Notes: a model not told the origin generated them from the letters alone. DNA of 64,000 nucleotides from Deltaproteobacteria bacterium (GCA_018434685.1 JAHDOV010000016.1:1-64000); one strand, 5' to 3'. Numbered from the stretch's first letter, positions 8,130-17,178 are shown. A program made the numbers and translations.

Positions 8130-9530
8130 ATGTGGGACGAAGAATATGATATCGTGATAATCGGATCGGGATTCGCAGGGCTTGCAGCAGCGCTGGAGGC
8201 CCGCAAGACCTGCTCATCCGTCGTGGTGCTCGAAAAGATGCAGGTTCCGGGCGGAAACTCTGCCATCAGCGGCGGGCTTGTGGCAGCGGCAGGTTCGCCG
8301 CTCCAGGCCGAAGAAGGGATCCTCGACTCTCCGGAGCTGATGCTCGATGACATGCTCAGGGCGGGTCTCGATTACAACGATCCAGAGCTCGCACGGATCG
8401 TTGCCGAGAAATCCACCGAAACGCTCCTGTGGACCATCGAGGAACTCGGTGTCCAGTTTAAGCAGACCTTGAGCCACCTGGGAGGTCATTCTGTGCCCCG
8501 GACCTACAACACCACGAACACCTCGGGGTCGGGGATCACGAGACCCATGCTGGTGAAATGCCGGGAGAAGGGCATACCCATAGATCTCAAGACCCTCCTG
8601 CAGCGGTTCATCACCGATGAGCAGGGCGCTGTACTGGGGGTGGAGGTCCGCCGAGGGTATGTGTTCCCTCATGCCGGCAGCGGTGAATCACGGCGCATAC
8701 GGGCGCGCAAGGCCGTGATACTCGCCACCGGAGGATTCAGCCAGGACAAGGCATTCCGCAGGATCCAGAATCCCATACTGAGCGAGAATATCGAGAGCAC
8801 CAACCACCCCGGGGCGACAGCTGAGAGCCTCGTGGCAGCCATCAGGGCAGGGGCGACGCCGGTACAGCTCTCCCTGATCCAGCTCGGGCCCTGGGCATCC
8901 CGCGATGAGGAAGGATTCGGTGTCGGGTCCATGTTTTCGATGCTGGCAGGGTTCCCCTATGGGGTGCTCATCGATGTGAAGACCGGCAGGCGGTTCGTCA
9001 ATGAACTCTCCGACCGCAAGCTTCTTGTCGATGCCATGCTGAACACGGGCAGGGAATCGCTGGCCATTGTGGACCAAAAGGGCGTTCGGTATGCCTCGAC
9101 GCTGGGCAAGTGCCTCAAGCGGGGAGTCGTCAAGCAATTCGGCTCGATAGAAGAACTCTCACAGGTGAACCAGGTCCCCCTTGCTCCTCTCCTCGAGACC
9201 ATCAGGGTCTATAATTCCTCGGTGAAGAGAGGGGTGGACGAGGAATTCGGCAAACCCATACCCGAAGACCTCCTGCCCATAGAGGAGCCCCCCTTCTATT
9301 CCATCAGGCTGATCTCCAAGGTGCACCACTGCATGGGAGGCATCCAGATCAATGCAAGGGCCCAGGTGCTCGACATAGAGACACACCGGCTTATCCAGGG
9401 ATTTTATGCGGCAGGAGAAATCACCGGGGGAATTCACGGGGCAAGCCGTCTCGGCAGCAATGCCATCACCGACTGCCTCGTCTTCGGCCGTATTGCCGGC
9501 CGGAATGCCGCACAGGACCCCTCCCGCTGA
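8130..9530 (+). CDS. Fumarate-reductase-like FAD-dependent oxidoreductase, cytoplasmic
   Basis: The 466-residue flavoprotein begins with a dinucleotide-binding motif (DIVIIGSGFAGLAAALEA) and ends with GGIHGASRLGSNAITDCLVFGR, the flavocytochrome c / fumarate reductase signature. The Arg in ASRLGSNA and the His of HHCMGGIQ correspond to active-site residues of soluble fumarate reductases, and TGRRFVNEL supplies the conserved Arg. There is no signal peptide and no haem domain, so electrons must come from another donor. At the substrate-carboxylate site, where fumarate reductases have a His-Arg pair, it reads GGHSVPRTYNTTN, so the substrate may be another enoate. GGAGAACAAC precedes the ATG. It is a close paralogue of the exported enzyme at 10029. 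Confidence 0.85.
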   Translation: MWDEEYDIVIIGSGFAGLAAALEARKTCSSVVVLEKMQVPGGNSAISGGLVAAAGSPLQAEEGILDSPELMLDDMLRAGLDYNDPELARIVAEKSTETLLWTIEELGVQFKQTLSHLGGHSVPRTYNTTNTSGSGITRPMLVKCREKGIPIDLKTLLQRFITDEQGAVLGVEVRRGYVFPHAGSGESRRIRARKAVILATGGFSQDKAFRRIQNPILSENIESTNHPGATAESLVAAIRAGATPVQLSLIQLGPWASRDEEGFGVGSMFSMLAGFPYGVLIDVKTGRRFVNELSDRKLLVDAMLNTGRESLAIVDQKGVRYASTLGKCLKRGVVKQFGSIEELSQVNQVPLAPLLETIRVYNSSVKRGVDEEFGKPIPEDLLPIEEPPFYSIRLISKVHHCMGGIQINARAQVLDIETHRLIQGFYAAGEITGGIHGASRLGSNAITDCLVFGRIAGRNAAQDPSR

Positions 9531-9598
9531 CAATAGCCGGTCGCGTCTGTCCCGGAGCTCTTTCTCTGAGAAGTCTCGCTCCATCAATGCACTGGAAT

Positions 9599-9677
9599 TA
9601 TCGGGTATATAAAGATACCCGATAAAACCCCGATAGCTCCCCTACAATCTCGTATTGCCAACTGGTATATTTATACC
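9599..9677. promoter_or_regulatory. Two related palindromes between the flavoprotein genes
   Basis: A perfect 10-bp inverted repeat with a 6-base centre (TATCGGGTAT ... ATACCCGATA) lies at 9599-9624. A second palindrome, GGTATATTTATACC, lies at 9664-9677. They share the half-site GGTAT and their centres are about 59 bases apart. No T-run follows the first, so operators fit better than a terminator. The LuxR-type regulator at 6207 is the nearest candidate binder. Confidence 0.5.
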
Positions 9678-9860
9678 CGAGATGGAGCGAATCCCTGGAA
9701 TCACAGACAGCATGAATACGCATGATTTTACCCAGGATAATACACCTGCAGCCTATGTCAGTTACCTCCGTTTTCACACCCCTGCACATGCCGGCCAGTG
9801 TTTTGAAACGACCTCGGGTTCCGGCAGCCGACGAATCACACCTCGAGAAGCATCGGGTAG

Positions 9861-9935
9861 TCCCCGGTTCTGCATCCCGGGGAGACCACAACCAGGAGTG
9901 CCCCTTTTCGGCATGTGCAGGGGGCTTTCTTTTTG
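9861..9935 (+). promoter_or_regulatory. Leader with tandem hairpins, possible attenuator, before the Tat flavoprotein
   Basis: A perfect 7-bp stem (TCCCCGG with CCGGGGA, 9861-9883) is followed by a second stem (GCCCC with GGGGC, 9900-9925) that runs straight into TTTCTTTTT. The second looks like an intrinsic terminator about 95 bases before the start codon. It could instead end a short upstream transcript. No known riboswitch class was recognised. Confidence 0.45.
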
Positions 9936-10028
9936 GGAGATTGCAGAGAACCGGTCCACAGGGCAGAACGGTCCGGAGAGTATCCCGGCATGAGATAAAA
10001 AACTAAGAACAAGGGGGAGCACAGATCT

Positions 10029-11666
10029 ATGAAGAAAGACAAGACAACATCACCGGCAGATTCAGGGATTCTGGATACAGCCACGACCAGAAGGGAATTT
10101 CTGAAAAAGGGAACCGCGGCAGGCGCAGTCGCTGCCGGCGGTATGGCAATGGCCCTCATTCCGGGTAAGGGTAATGCCCGAACGTTCCCGGTGCCGCCCA
10201 AATGGGACAAGGAATACGACATCATCGTCATCGGCAGCGGTTTTGCGGGCCTTGCCGCGGCTATTACCGCCAAGGAGGCCGGAGAGGATGCCATCATCCT
10301 GGAGAAGATGCCGGCGGTCGGTGGGAATTCCATCATCAACGGCGGTCTGCTCGCCTCGGTGAATTCGAAGCTGCAGGAGAAGGAAGGGGTCAAGGACTCG
10401 GTGGAAATCTACGTCAATGACCTCCTCAAGGCTGGACGGGGACTCAATCACGTCGAGCTCATCAAGATGGTCGCCATGGAAGGTTCAGACCTTCCGGAGT
10501 GGACAGCCGAGCGCGGCGTGCAGTGGAATCCGAAGCTTGAACATCTGGGAGGACATTCCGTACCCAGGACCCTGCTCACCACGAACTCTTCCGGTTCCGG
10601 TATCGTGAAGCCCCTCACCGATTACTATACGGGCAAACTGGGAGGAAAACTCCAGAAGAAGACCAAGGTCATCGGATTCGTGAGGGATGCATCAGAGGCA
10701 ACGCCCAACAGCAGGGTGCTCGGCGTTGCAGTACTCGAGAATTATGCCTTCGACTACAAGTCAACGGACGGTGACAGAAACAACAAATCCGGGAGCAGGA
10801 AGTTCTACCGTGCCAGGAAGGGTATAGTGGTTGCGACCGGCGGCTTCAGTCAGGATCCCTTCCTCCGCGGTATCCAGGAGCCATCCCTTGCCAAGCCGAC
10901 AGATCAGCTCGACAGCACGAACCATCCCGGTGCAACAGGTGAAGTGCTCGAGGGTCTTTTCAAGCTCGGTGGTGCTCCGATACACCTGAGCTGGATCCAG
11001 TCAGGTCCCTGGGCATCTCCCAATGAAAAGGGCTTCGGGGTTGGGTCTTCCTACCAGATCGCTGCGGGATTCAGGTTCGGGATCATGATCGACAAGGCGA
11101 CCGGCAGACGGTTCGTCAACGAACTGGCAGACCGGAAAACCCGTGCCGATGCAATGTTCAAGGTGATCGGCGACCCGAAGAAACCTGTTTATCCGTTCAC
11201 CATTGCCGACAGTGATGAGGGGGTTCTGGCCGCTCAGACACTGCAGAAGTGCCTGGAGAGGAAGGTCGTGCTGAAGTTCGACACTATCGAGGCCGTGGCG
11301 AAACACTTTGGTGTCCCGCTCGAGCCCTTCAAGGCCCAGATCAAGGAATACAACGACTATGTGAAGGCCGGCCAGGACAAGCAGTTCGGCAAACCCATCG
11401 ACAAGTTCATCAAGCCCATCGAGAAGGCCCCGTTCTATGTCATGGAAGGGGTGCCCAAGACCCACCATACCATGGGTGGCGTCATGATCAACACGAAGGG
11501 CCAGGTTATTGACATGGAGACCCAGGAGCCGATTCCGGGGCTCTACGCCGCAGGCGAAGTGGTCGGCGGGCCGCACGGTGCCAGCAGGCTCGGCAGCTGT
11601 GCTATCCCGGACTGCCTGGTCTTCGGCAGGATCTGCGCCAGAAACGTTGCTAAAGAAAAGGCATAA
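10029..11666 (+). CDS. Tat-exported fumarate-reductase-like flavoprotein
   Basis: This 545-residue enzyme has a twin-arginine signal (TRREFLKKGTAAGAVAAG, residues about 19-45), so it folds with FAD in the cytoplasm and acts in the periplasm. The catalytic part repeats the paralogue at 8130: DIIVIGSGFAGLAAA, GGHSVPRTLLTTNSSGSG, TGRRFVNELADRK, HHTMGGVMINT and GASRLGSCAIPDCLVFGR. It has no cytochrome domain, so a separate periplasmic haem protein would have to supply electrons. Relatives reduce fumarate, urocanate, acrylate-type or aromatic enoates as terminal acceptors. The changed carboxylate-binding segment argues against plain fumarate, but the true substrate is unknown. A terminator-like leader precedes it. 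Confidence 0.88.
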   Translation: MKKDKTTSPADSGILDTATTRREFLKKGTAAGAVAAGGMAMALIPGKGNARTFPVPPKWDKEYDIIVIGSGFAGLAAAITAKEAGEDAIILEKMPAVGGNSIINGGLLASVNSKLQEKEGVKDSVEIYVNDLLKAGRGLNHVELIKMVAMEGSDLPEWTAERGVQWNPKLEHLGGHSVPRTLLTTNSSGSGIVKPLTDYYTGKLGGKLQKKTKVIGFVRDASEATPNSRVLGVAVLENYAFDYKSTDGDRNNKSGSRKFYRARKGIVVATGGFSQDPFLRGIQEPSLAKPTDQLDSTNHPGATGEVLEGLFKLGGAPIHLSWIQSGPWASPNEKGFGVGSSYQIAAGFRFGIMIDKATGRRFVNELADRKTRADAMFKVIGDPKKPVYPFTIADSDEGVLAAQTLQKCLERKVVLKFDTIEAVAKHFGVPLEPFKAQIKEYNDYVKAGQDKQFGKPIDKFIKPIEKAPFYVMEGVPKTHHTMGGVMINTKGQVIDMETQEPIPGLYAAGEVVGGPHGASRLGSCAIPDCLVFGRICARNVAKEKA

Positions 11667-11701
11667 GGTCAGTCAGAAATACCTCTTGACCCCTTTTTTC
11701 A

Positions 11702-11738
11702 GGTTCGGGGTGGCTTCCGTCAGGGGCTGCCCCGAACC
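11702..11738. other. Strong 9-bp stem-loop after the Tat flavoprotein gene
   Basis: GGTTCGGGG pairs perfectly with CCCCGAACC around a 19-base loop, 36 bases past the stop codon. No T-run follows, so it may act as a 3' stabiliser or a factor-dependent end. Confidence 0.45.
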
Positions 11739-11941
11739 AACTTCCACAGAAGCGGTAAATCCCCTGGCAACAGACAGCTCCTCTTTTTCCGGATAGGAGT
11801 TCCCCTTACTGACGGCACCTTCAGGTTTCCGGTCTCGGAACAATCCCGCGGCCGTTCTTTCCCGGACTATAAAATATTTTTTACTATCCTCGGGGGGCAG
11901 ATTTTTTATACAATCCGGATATCCTATGCGAGGAGTAGAAC

Positions 11942-13099
11942 ATGAACAGTATGCTATACATTATCTATGGTATCGGGAACGATTCAATAGGACTCGTGGG
12001 CGGGATTACAACCCCGATTTCCCGGGTCAGCGGCAATATCGTCGATATGCGCCAGGATGTCCTGCATGGGCTCTTCACCATTTACCTGGTCGTGGATCTC
12101 AAGAAGGCAACCGTCTCGGTGGAAGATTTCGCAACCCTATTGAACAAGATCTCGGGAGAGACCGGGGTTTCGCTTTCCATGGAGAATTTCAACCCGATCC
12201 CCCGCAGCACGCAGAGGAAGAATCTGCTCGTGACCCTGGTGGGCAAAGACAAGCCGGGCATTATCGCGGCGATCACGGATAAGCTCGGAAGGTACAATAT
12301 TAATATCGAAACATCCGATGTGGTGGCCCGTGAGAATATCTTCCTCATGGATCTGCTGACCGATGTGGGCCTGAGCGCGCTGCCCATGGAAAATCTCAAG
12401 TCGGTCATCAGAGAAATCATGCAGGCCATGAATATCAACACCATGTTCCAGGACGAGGACGTATTCAATAAAAAGAAGAAGGTGGTCCTGTTCGACATCA
12501 CCGGCAGCTTTGTCGATGCGGCGACCCGGGCTGAGATCCTGCAACAGGCAGGCATCACGGCAGACGCTGTCTGCCGGGGTCCGTACGAACAGGACGATCT
12601 GTCCTTCATGCACACGACTGCCGGGTATCTCGAAGGTCTTCCCCTTCAGGTGATCAATGCCGTAGTCGATTCCATCGAGATCAGCCGGGGGACCATTGAA
12701 CTTCTCCAGACCCTGAAGATCATGGGCTACAAGATCGGGCTCGTCTCGAACGGGTTCACCTTCTTTACCGAACCGATACGGCAGCGGCTCGGTATCGACT
12801 ATGCCTTCGGCTATGAGATCCCGGTCGATGACGATTCCAAGACCATCGACGGTGATCTGCCGCCCGGTGTCCTGCGCAGGATCGACCGGCTGGGGATCCT
12901 CGCTTCCGTCATGGAGCTCGAGGGCGTCTCCCAGGAAGATATCACCATTATATCCGATCAGGATATTGACTATCCCCAGACTCCTGGGATAAGGCTCGAA
13001 TTCAATATGAAGGTCATTCTCGATTTTATGAACCAGCATATACTCAGCATAGAGGCCCTGACCGGACTGCTCCGCAGTTTCGGTATCGGCAGGCCCTAG
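11942..13099 (+). CDS. ACT-ACT-HAD protein resembling SerB with a degraded active site
   Basis: This 385-residue protein has the layout of long SerB-type phosphoserine phosphatases: two ACT domains (about 1-85 and 95-175; LLVTLVGKDKPGIIAAITDKL marks the second) and a HAD domain (about 182-370). The HAD motif I, normally DxDST, reads LFDITGSFVD: the nucleophile Asp185 is kept but the acid/base Asp is Thr187. Motif IV, normally GDGxND, reads SDQDID. Motif II is SNGF in place of SGGF. Phosphatase activity is therefore doubtful, and an amino-acid-sensing regulator is a reasonable alternative. It sits 36 bases upstream of fhs in the same direction, consistent with serine/one-carbon metabolism. Confidence 0.75.
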   Translation: MNSMLYIIYGIGNDSIGLVGGITTPISRVSGNIVDMRQDVLHGLFTIYLVVDLKKATVSVEDFATLLNKISGETGVSLSMENFNPIPRSTQRKNLLVTLVGKDKPGIIAAITDKLGRYNINIETSDVVARENIFLMDLLTDVGLSALPMENLKSVIREIMQAMNINTMFQDEDVFNKKKKVVLFDITGSFVDAATRAEILQQAGITADAVCRGPYEQDDLSFMHTTAGYLEGLPLQVINAVVDSIEISRGTIELLQTLKIMGYKIGLVSNGFTFFTEPIRQRLGIDYAFGYEIPVDDDSKTIDGDLPPGVLRRIDRLGILASVMELEGVSQEDITIISDQDIDYPQTPGIRLEFNMKVILDFMNQHILSIEALTGLLRSFGIGRP

Positions 13100-13135
13100 A
13101 AATACAGGAAAAGGAACAGGTCAGGTACTGGATAG

Positions 13136-14755
13136 ATGAAATCAGACATTGAGATTGCACAGGCAACCGAGATCCGTCCGATTGCAGAGATCGCTGCATC
13201 GATGGGGCTCACGCAGGACGATATCATTCCATACGGGCGATACATCGCCAAGATCCCGCTCGGCATCATGGAGAGGTACCGGGATATGCCCGACGGCAAG
13301 CTGATCCTGGTCACGGCCATGTCTCCCACCTCCATGGGGGAGGGAAAGACCACCACCACCATCGGCCTGGGGCAGGCGCTGAGGCGGATCGGCAAGCGGG
13401 CCATGATGGCCATTCGCGAACCGTCACTGGGCCCCTGCATGGGGCTCAAGGGCGGCGCTGCAGGGGGCGGCTACTCCCAGGTGCTCCCCATGGAAGACAT
13501 CAATCTCCATTTCACCGGCGATCTCCATGCCATCTCCACCGCGCACAACCTGCTTGCCGCCGTGGTGGACAACCACCTTCACCAGCGGAGCACCCCGGAG
13601 ATCAACCCGCGGGACGTGGTGTGGAAACGCGTGATCGACATGAATGACCGGAGCCTGCGGAGCATCATCCTCGGGCTCGAGGACCGGGGACTCAACGGTG
13701 TCATGCGGGAAGACGGATTCGTGATCACCGCGGCATCCGAGATCATGGCGATCCTGTGCCTTTCCAACAACCTCAAGGAGCTCAAGGAGCGTATGGGCAG
13801 GGTCATCGTGGGATACGACTATCTCCGCAAACCCATCTTTGCCGGTGATATCGGGGTGAACGGTGCCATGGCAGCGCTCCTGAAACACGCCATACACCCC
13901 AACCTCGTACAGTCGGTGGAGGGGACCCCGGTGCTCGTGCACGGCGGCCCGTTTGCCAACATCGCCCACGGGTGCAACACGGTGATCGCCACGAAGATGG
14001 CCCGCAAGCTTTCCGACTATACCATTACCGAGGCGGGTTTCGGCGCCGATCTGGGGGCGGAGAAGTTCTTCCACATCAAGTGCCGCGCCAGCGGCATGGT
14101 GCCCTCGGCAGCCGTGCTCGTGGTCACCAGCAGGGCATACGCACTGCACGGGATCGAAAATATCAGGAAGCACGTGGACACACTCGCGCAGTTCGGGGTG
14201 CCCTCGGTCATATCCATCAATAAATTCGCAGGCGACAGCGAGCAAACCCTTGCGGAGCTGAAAGGCCGCTGTGAGGAACTGGGCGTGAGCGCGGTCATCA
14301 CCGATCTGCGGGAGCAGGGCGGTGAGGGTGGCCTCGAGCTTGCGGAAAAACTCGTGGGCCTGTGTGAAACCCCCTGTGACTTCAGGATGCTCTACGACCT
14401 CAACAGCGGCATCAGGGAGAAGGTGGAACGTGTTGCCACGCAAGTCTACGGTGCGGCCGGCGTTGAATTCTCCGCACTGGCCGAGAAGGATATCAAGCAG
14501 ATAGAGAATATGGGCTATGGGAACCTGCCGGTCTGCATCGCCAAGACCCAGTCCTCCCTGTCCGATAATCCCAAGCTGCCCGGGTTTCCGCCGGATGGAT
14601 TCACCATCAGCGTTTCCTCGGCGCGGATATCTGCGGGCGCCGGCTTTGTGGTTATCTTCACCGGCAAGATCCTCGCCATGCCGGGACTTCCCATGAGGCC
14701 TGCGGCGCTCGCCATCGACGTGGACGATCACGGCAATATTACCGGGCTGTTCTGA
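13136..14755 (+). CDS. fhs: Formate-tetrahydrofolate ligase
   Basis: The 539-residue protein matches the family along its length. TAMSPTSMGEGKTTTTIGL (about residues 60-80) is the ATP-binding loop, followed by EPSLGPCMGLKGGAAGGGY and HFTGDLHAISTAHNLL. It joins formate and tetrahydrofolate using ATP to give 10-formyl-THF, either for acetogenesis/Wood-Ljungdahl carbon flow or for purine and one-carbon synthesis. It acts in the cytoplasm as a tetramer. Length is slightly below the usual 555-560 residues, mainly at the ends. It probably shares a transcript with the ACT-HAD gene upstream. No other Wood-Ljungdahl gene is in the window, so the direction of use is open. Confidence 0.95.
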   Translation: MKSDIEIAQATEIRPIAEIAASMGLTQDDIIPYGRYIAKIPLGIMERYRDMPDGKLILVTAMSPTSMGEGKTTTTIGLGQALRRIGKRAMMAIREPSLGPCMGLKGGAAGGGYSQVLPMEDINLHFTGDLHAISTAHNLLAAVVDNHLHQRSTPEINPRDVVWKRVIDMNDRSLRSIILGLEDRGLNGVMREDGFVITAASEIMAILCLSNNLKELKERMGRVIVGYDYLRKPIFAGDIGVNGAMAALLKHAIHPNLVQSVEGTPVLVHGGPFANIAHGCNTVIATKMARKLSDYTITEAGFGADLGAEKFFHIKCRASGMVPSAAVLVVTSRAYALHGIENIRKHVDTLAQFGVPSVISINKFAGDSEQTLAELKGRCEELGVSAVITDLREQGGEGGLELAEKLVGLCETPCDFRMLYDLNSGIREKVERVATQVYGAAGVEFSALAEKDIKQIENMGYGNLPVCIAKTQSSLSDNPKLPGFPPDGFTISVSSARISAGAGFVVIFTGKILAMPGLPMRPAALAIDVDDHGNITGLF

Positions 14756-14865
14756 TCTTCGACCGGCCTGTGCCTTGAGATGATACGACCTGTCCCGGGC
14801 GCAGTGTATCGAGGATCAGTGGCCGGCAGGAGTGGAATGGGTATATCGATTGGGGGGCACATATC

Positions 14866-15264
14866 ATGATGACAAGTGAACAAGCCGGGGAATTTGCCTC
14901 CAGGTGGCTGCCTGCCTGGACCGGCAACGAACCGGAGAGCCTGGCGGCATTCTATTCGGAGGATGCCTTTTACCTTGATCCGCTCATACCCGGAGGGATT
15001 CAAGGAAAGGAAAAGCTCCTTTCTTATTTCAGGAAGCTGCTCGCACAGAATCCGGACTGGGTCTGGACCCAGATCGAGCCGATTCCACTGGAGGGCGGTT
15101 TTCTCAACAAGTGGCTGGCAAAGATACCGGTTGGGCAAAGGGTCCTGGAGATCGTGGGCGTGTGTTTTGTGCAGTTTGACGACCACGGTAAGATCCGGCG
15201 TAACGAGGTGTACTTCGACCGGACGGAATTGCTTGCAGAGATCCATCGCTTAAGAAAGGCGTGA
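14866..15264 (+). CDS. SnoaL/NTF2-like small protein
   Basis: The 132-residue protein has the SnoaL-like layout: AFYSEDAFYLDPLIPGGIQG near residues 26-46, an amphipathic helix KLLSYFRKLLAQNP, and long strands to VCFVQFDDHGKIRRNEVYFD. This fold forms a cone-shaped pocket used by small isomerases and hydratases or simply for ligand binding. The substrate is unknown. It has no signal peptide. It lies 110 bases downstream of fhs and may be co-transcribed, but nothing else ties their functions. I chose the first ATG; a second ATG follows directly. Confidence 0.7.
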   Translation: MMTSEQAGEFASRWLPAWTGNEPESLAAFYSEDAFYLDPLIPGGIQGKEKLLSYFRKLLAQNPDWVWTQIEPIPLEGGFLNKWLAKIPVGQRVLEIVGVCFVQFDDHGKIRRNEVYFDRTELLAEIHRLRKA

Positions 15265-15312
15265 TCGCCCGGATTTCGTAGGAAGCACTGCCTGAGGCCG
15301 GCACGGGTTGTG

Positions 15313-15331
15313 TCCCGGGAGTTTCCCGGGC
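15313..15331. other. CCCGGG inverted repeat between convergent genes
   Basis: CCCGGG, AGTTT and CCCGGG form a compact perfect hairpin between the convergent SnoaL-like and amidase genes. It has no T-run, so it is only a possible bidirectional end. Confidence 0.4.
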
Positions 15332-15427
15332 ATAAGGGTATCACACGACCGACCGCGAGATTCTTGTCGCTGCCGAACCGCCTTGAGCCGGGAAGGCCCT
15401 GTGGCCATTTCCCGGGACCGGCTCACC

Positions 15428-16921
15428 TTACAGCGGCGCCGGCCTCCGGTCAAACCACGGCTGTGCCTTCTCGAGCTGGGCTGCCAGGCGCAGCAGCATG
15501 GCCTCGTCACCAAAGGGGGCGACAAACTGAACCCCGCAGGGCAGGCCGTCCGCGGTCCAGTGCAGCGGCACGGACATTGCCGGCTGTCCCGTGAGGTTTG
15601 CCAGTTGGGTGAACGGGGTCCTGGACAGGCTCTCCACGGCGAACTTGTCAACGATGCCGGAGAGTTTCATGAGCCGCCCCAGACCCAGCGAATTCGTGAT
15701 CTTCATGAGAACCTGCTCCGCAGGCGATGGCTGAAGCTCGCCGATCCTGGCCTGCGGGAATGCCGCGGTCGGGGTCAGGTAGAGATCGTAGTTCTGGTGG
15801 AAGGCCCCCATCTTTCTGGCAGCCACATCCCAGAGCCTGATCGCGGCAACGAACTCGCCGGCAGAATACGCCCGCCCCAGCAGACCCAGTGCCCAGGTCG
15901 GCCCCTCCACGTCGGAAGGCTTTGGCTTCCTGCCCAGGACATCCTTTATCTTCTCGATGTCTGCCGCTATCTCTCCAAAATACATTATGAAATAGCTCCG
16001 GGCCATGGCTTGGCCGTCGATGTCGGGTTCGGCCTCTTCCACGACGTGCCCGAGCCCCTGCAGGAGACGTGCTGTATGTTCCACAGCCCTGATGCATTCG
16101 GGGTGTACCTCGGTTCCCAGGGGAGACCGCGTACAGAAGCCTATCCTGAGGGTCCCGGGGTCCCGGGTCACCTCTTCGGTGTAAGGTCTTTGCGGCTCGG
16201 CGATAATGTACGGTGCGCCCGTGTCGGCTCCATTGGTGGCATCGAGCATGGCGGCACTGTCCCGAACCGTGCGGGTCAGCACGTGTTCCACCACCGCACC
16301 CTGCCAGATCCTGCCATAGTCGGGACCGCTCGGGTTTCTCCCCCTCGATGGTTTCAGGCCGAAGAGGCCGCAGTAGGCCGCGGGGATTCGAATGGAGCCC
16401 CCTCCGTCGCCCCCGGAGGCCAGCGGTACCATGCCGCTGGCCACGGCCGCCGCCGAGCCGCCGCTCGATCCTCCGGGCGTATGGTCGGGATTCCAGGGAT
16501 TCCGGGTCGGGCCGTGCAGTTCTGGCTCGGTAATCCCCATGAGGCCGAATTCCGGGGTGTTGGTCTTTCCCAGGACAACGACGCCGGCCTTCTTGTAGCG
16601 CGTCACCTGCTCGCTGTCGTTCTCGGGGATGAAATTCCGATAGGCCCTGCTCCCCTGGGTCAGGGGAACACCGGCGTAGGAACAGAGCAGGTCTTTGAGG
16701 AGGAATGGCACGCCGGAAAAGGGGCCCTCGGGAAGGCCTTCCTTCAGGGTGTGTCGTGCCTCGTCATACATGGGGTGTATCACGGCATTGATCCGGGGAT
16801 TCATCTTCTCGATCCTGCCGATGGCCTCCTCCAGGACCTCCTGCGCAGACACCTGCTTTTCCCTGATGAGTCCCGCGATCCCCAGTCCGTCGTACTGATC
16901 GTATTCCTTGAATCCGCTCAC
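15428..16921 (-). CDS. Amidase (amidase-signature family)
   Basis: The 497-residue enzyme carries the full amidase signature. The catalytic Lys is in PFLLKDLLCSYAG (about residue 75). The cis-Ser lies in the Gly/Ser-rich PGGSSGGSAAAVASG stretch, and the nucleophile Ser is in GGDGGGSIRIPAAYCGLFG (about residue 170-180). It hydrolyses a carboxamide to an acid and ammonia in the cytoplasm. Within the family it most resembles 6-aminohexanoate-cyclic-dimer-type hydrolases, but specificity cannot be read from motifs. The absence of GatC/GatB neighbours argues against the tRNA amidotransferase subunit GatA. The start is GTG, preceded by GGAGGGCGG. The promoter region holds ATTATC repeats. Confidence 0.9.
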   Translation of the reverse strand: MSGFKEYDQYDGLGIAGLIREKQVSAQEVLEEAIGRIEKMNPRINAVIHPMYDEARHTLKEGLPEGPFSGVPFLLKDLLCSYAGVPLTQGSRAYRNFIPENDSEQVTRYKKAGVVVLGKTNTPEFGLMGITEPELHGPTRNPWNPDHTPGGSSGGSAAAVASGMVPLASGGDGGGSIRIPAAYCGLFGLKPSRGRNPSGPDYGRIWQGAVVEHVLTRTVRDSAAMLDATNGADTGAPYIIAEPQRPYTEEVTRDPGTLRIGFCTRSPLGTEVHPECIRAVEHTARLLQGLGHVVEEAEPDIDGQAMARSYFIMYFGEIAADIEKIKDVLGRKPKPSDVEGPTWALGLLGRAYSAGEFVAAIRLWDVAARKMGAFHQNYDLYLTPTAAFPQARIGELQPSPAEQVLMKITNSLGLGRLMKLSGIVDKFAVESLSRTPFTQLANLTGQPAMSVPLHWTADGLPCGVQFVAPFGDEAMLLRLAAQLEKAQPWFDRRPAPL

Positions 16922-16971
16922 AAGGCCGCCCTCCTTCCGGAATATGTCATTGTGCTGTGTTGCTATAATGT

Positions 16972-16994
16972 ATTATCATATTATCATTATCGAT
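16972..16994. promoter_or_regulatory. ATTATC repeat cluster upstream of the amidase
   Basis: ATTATC or a close variant recurs four times in 23 bases, 50 bases upstream of the amidase start, in an otherwise GC-rich area with TATAAT-like segments. It may hold the promoter and an operator; no regulator is proposed. Confidence 0.3.
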
Positions 16995-17178
16995 GGAATC
17001 AAGTTCCGGGGAAAATCCGGGCGCTTATCCGCCAGGGCGATCATGCCGCTGACACGGGTGAGTGCGCGAAGGTGCGAAGATCGAACAGGTGCTTTCTTTA
17101 TCTTTTCGGTTGACACCCCAGGTGCTGGTATTAACATGTATACCCGGAAATAAGACGTCAAGCAGGAGGACGGTGAGC

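Noticed and set aside
9655-10006. Small frames in the leader of the Tat flavoprotein gene
   Set aside because: The stretch is better explained by palindromes and hairpins; the frames are Pro/Arg-rich without start signals.
15308-17113. 601-codon plus-strand frame across the amidase
   Set aside because: It is the antisense frame of a well-supported amidase in GC-rich DNA, with no protein family evident.
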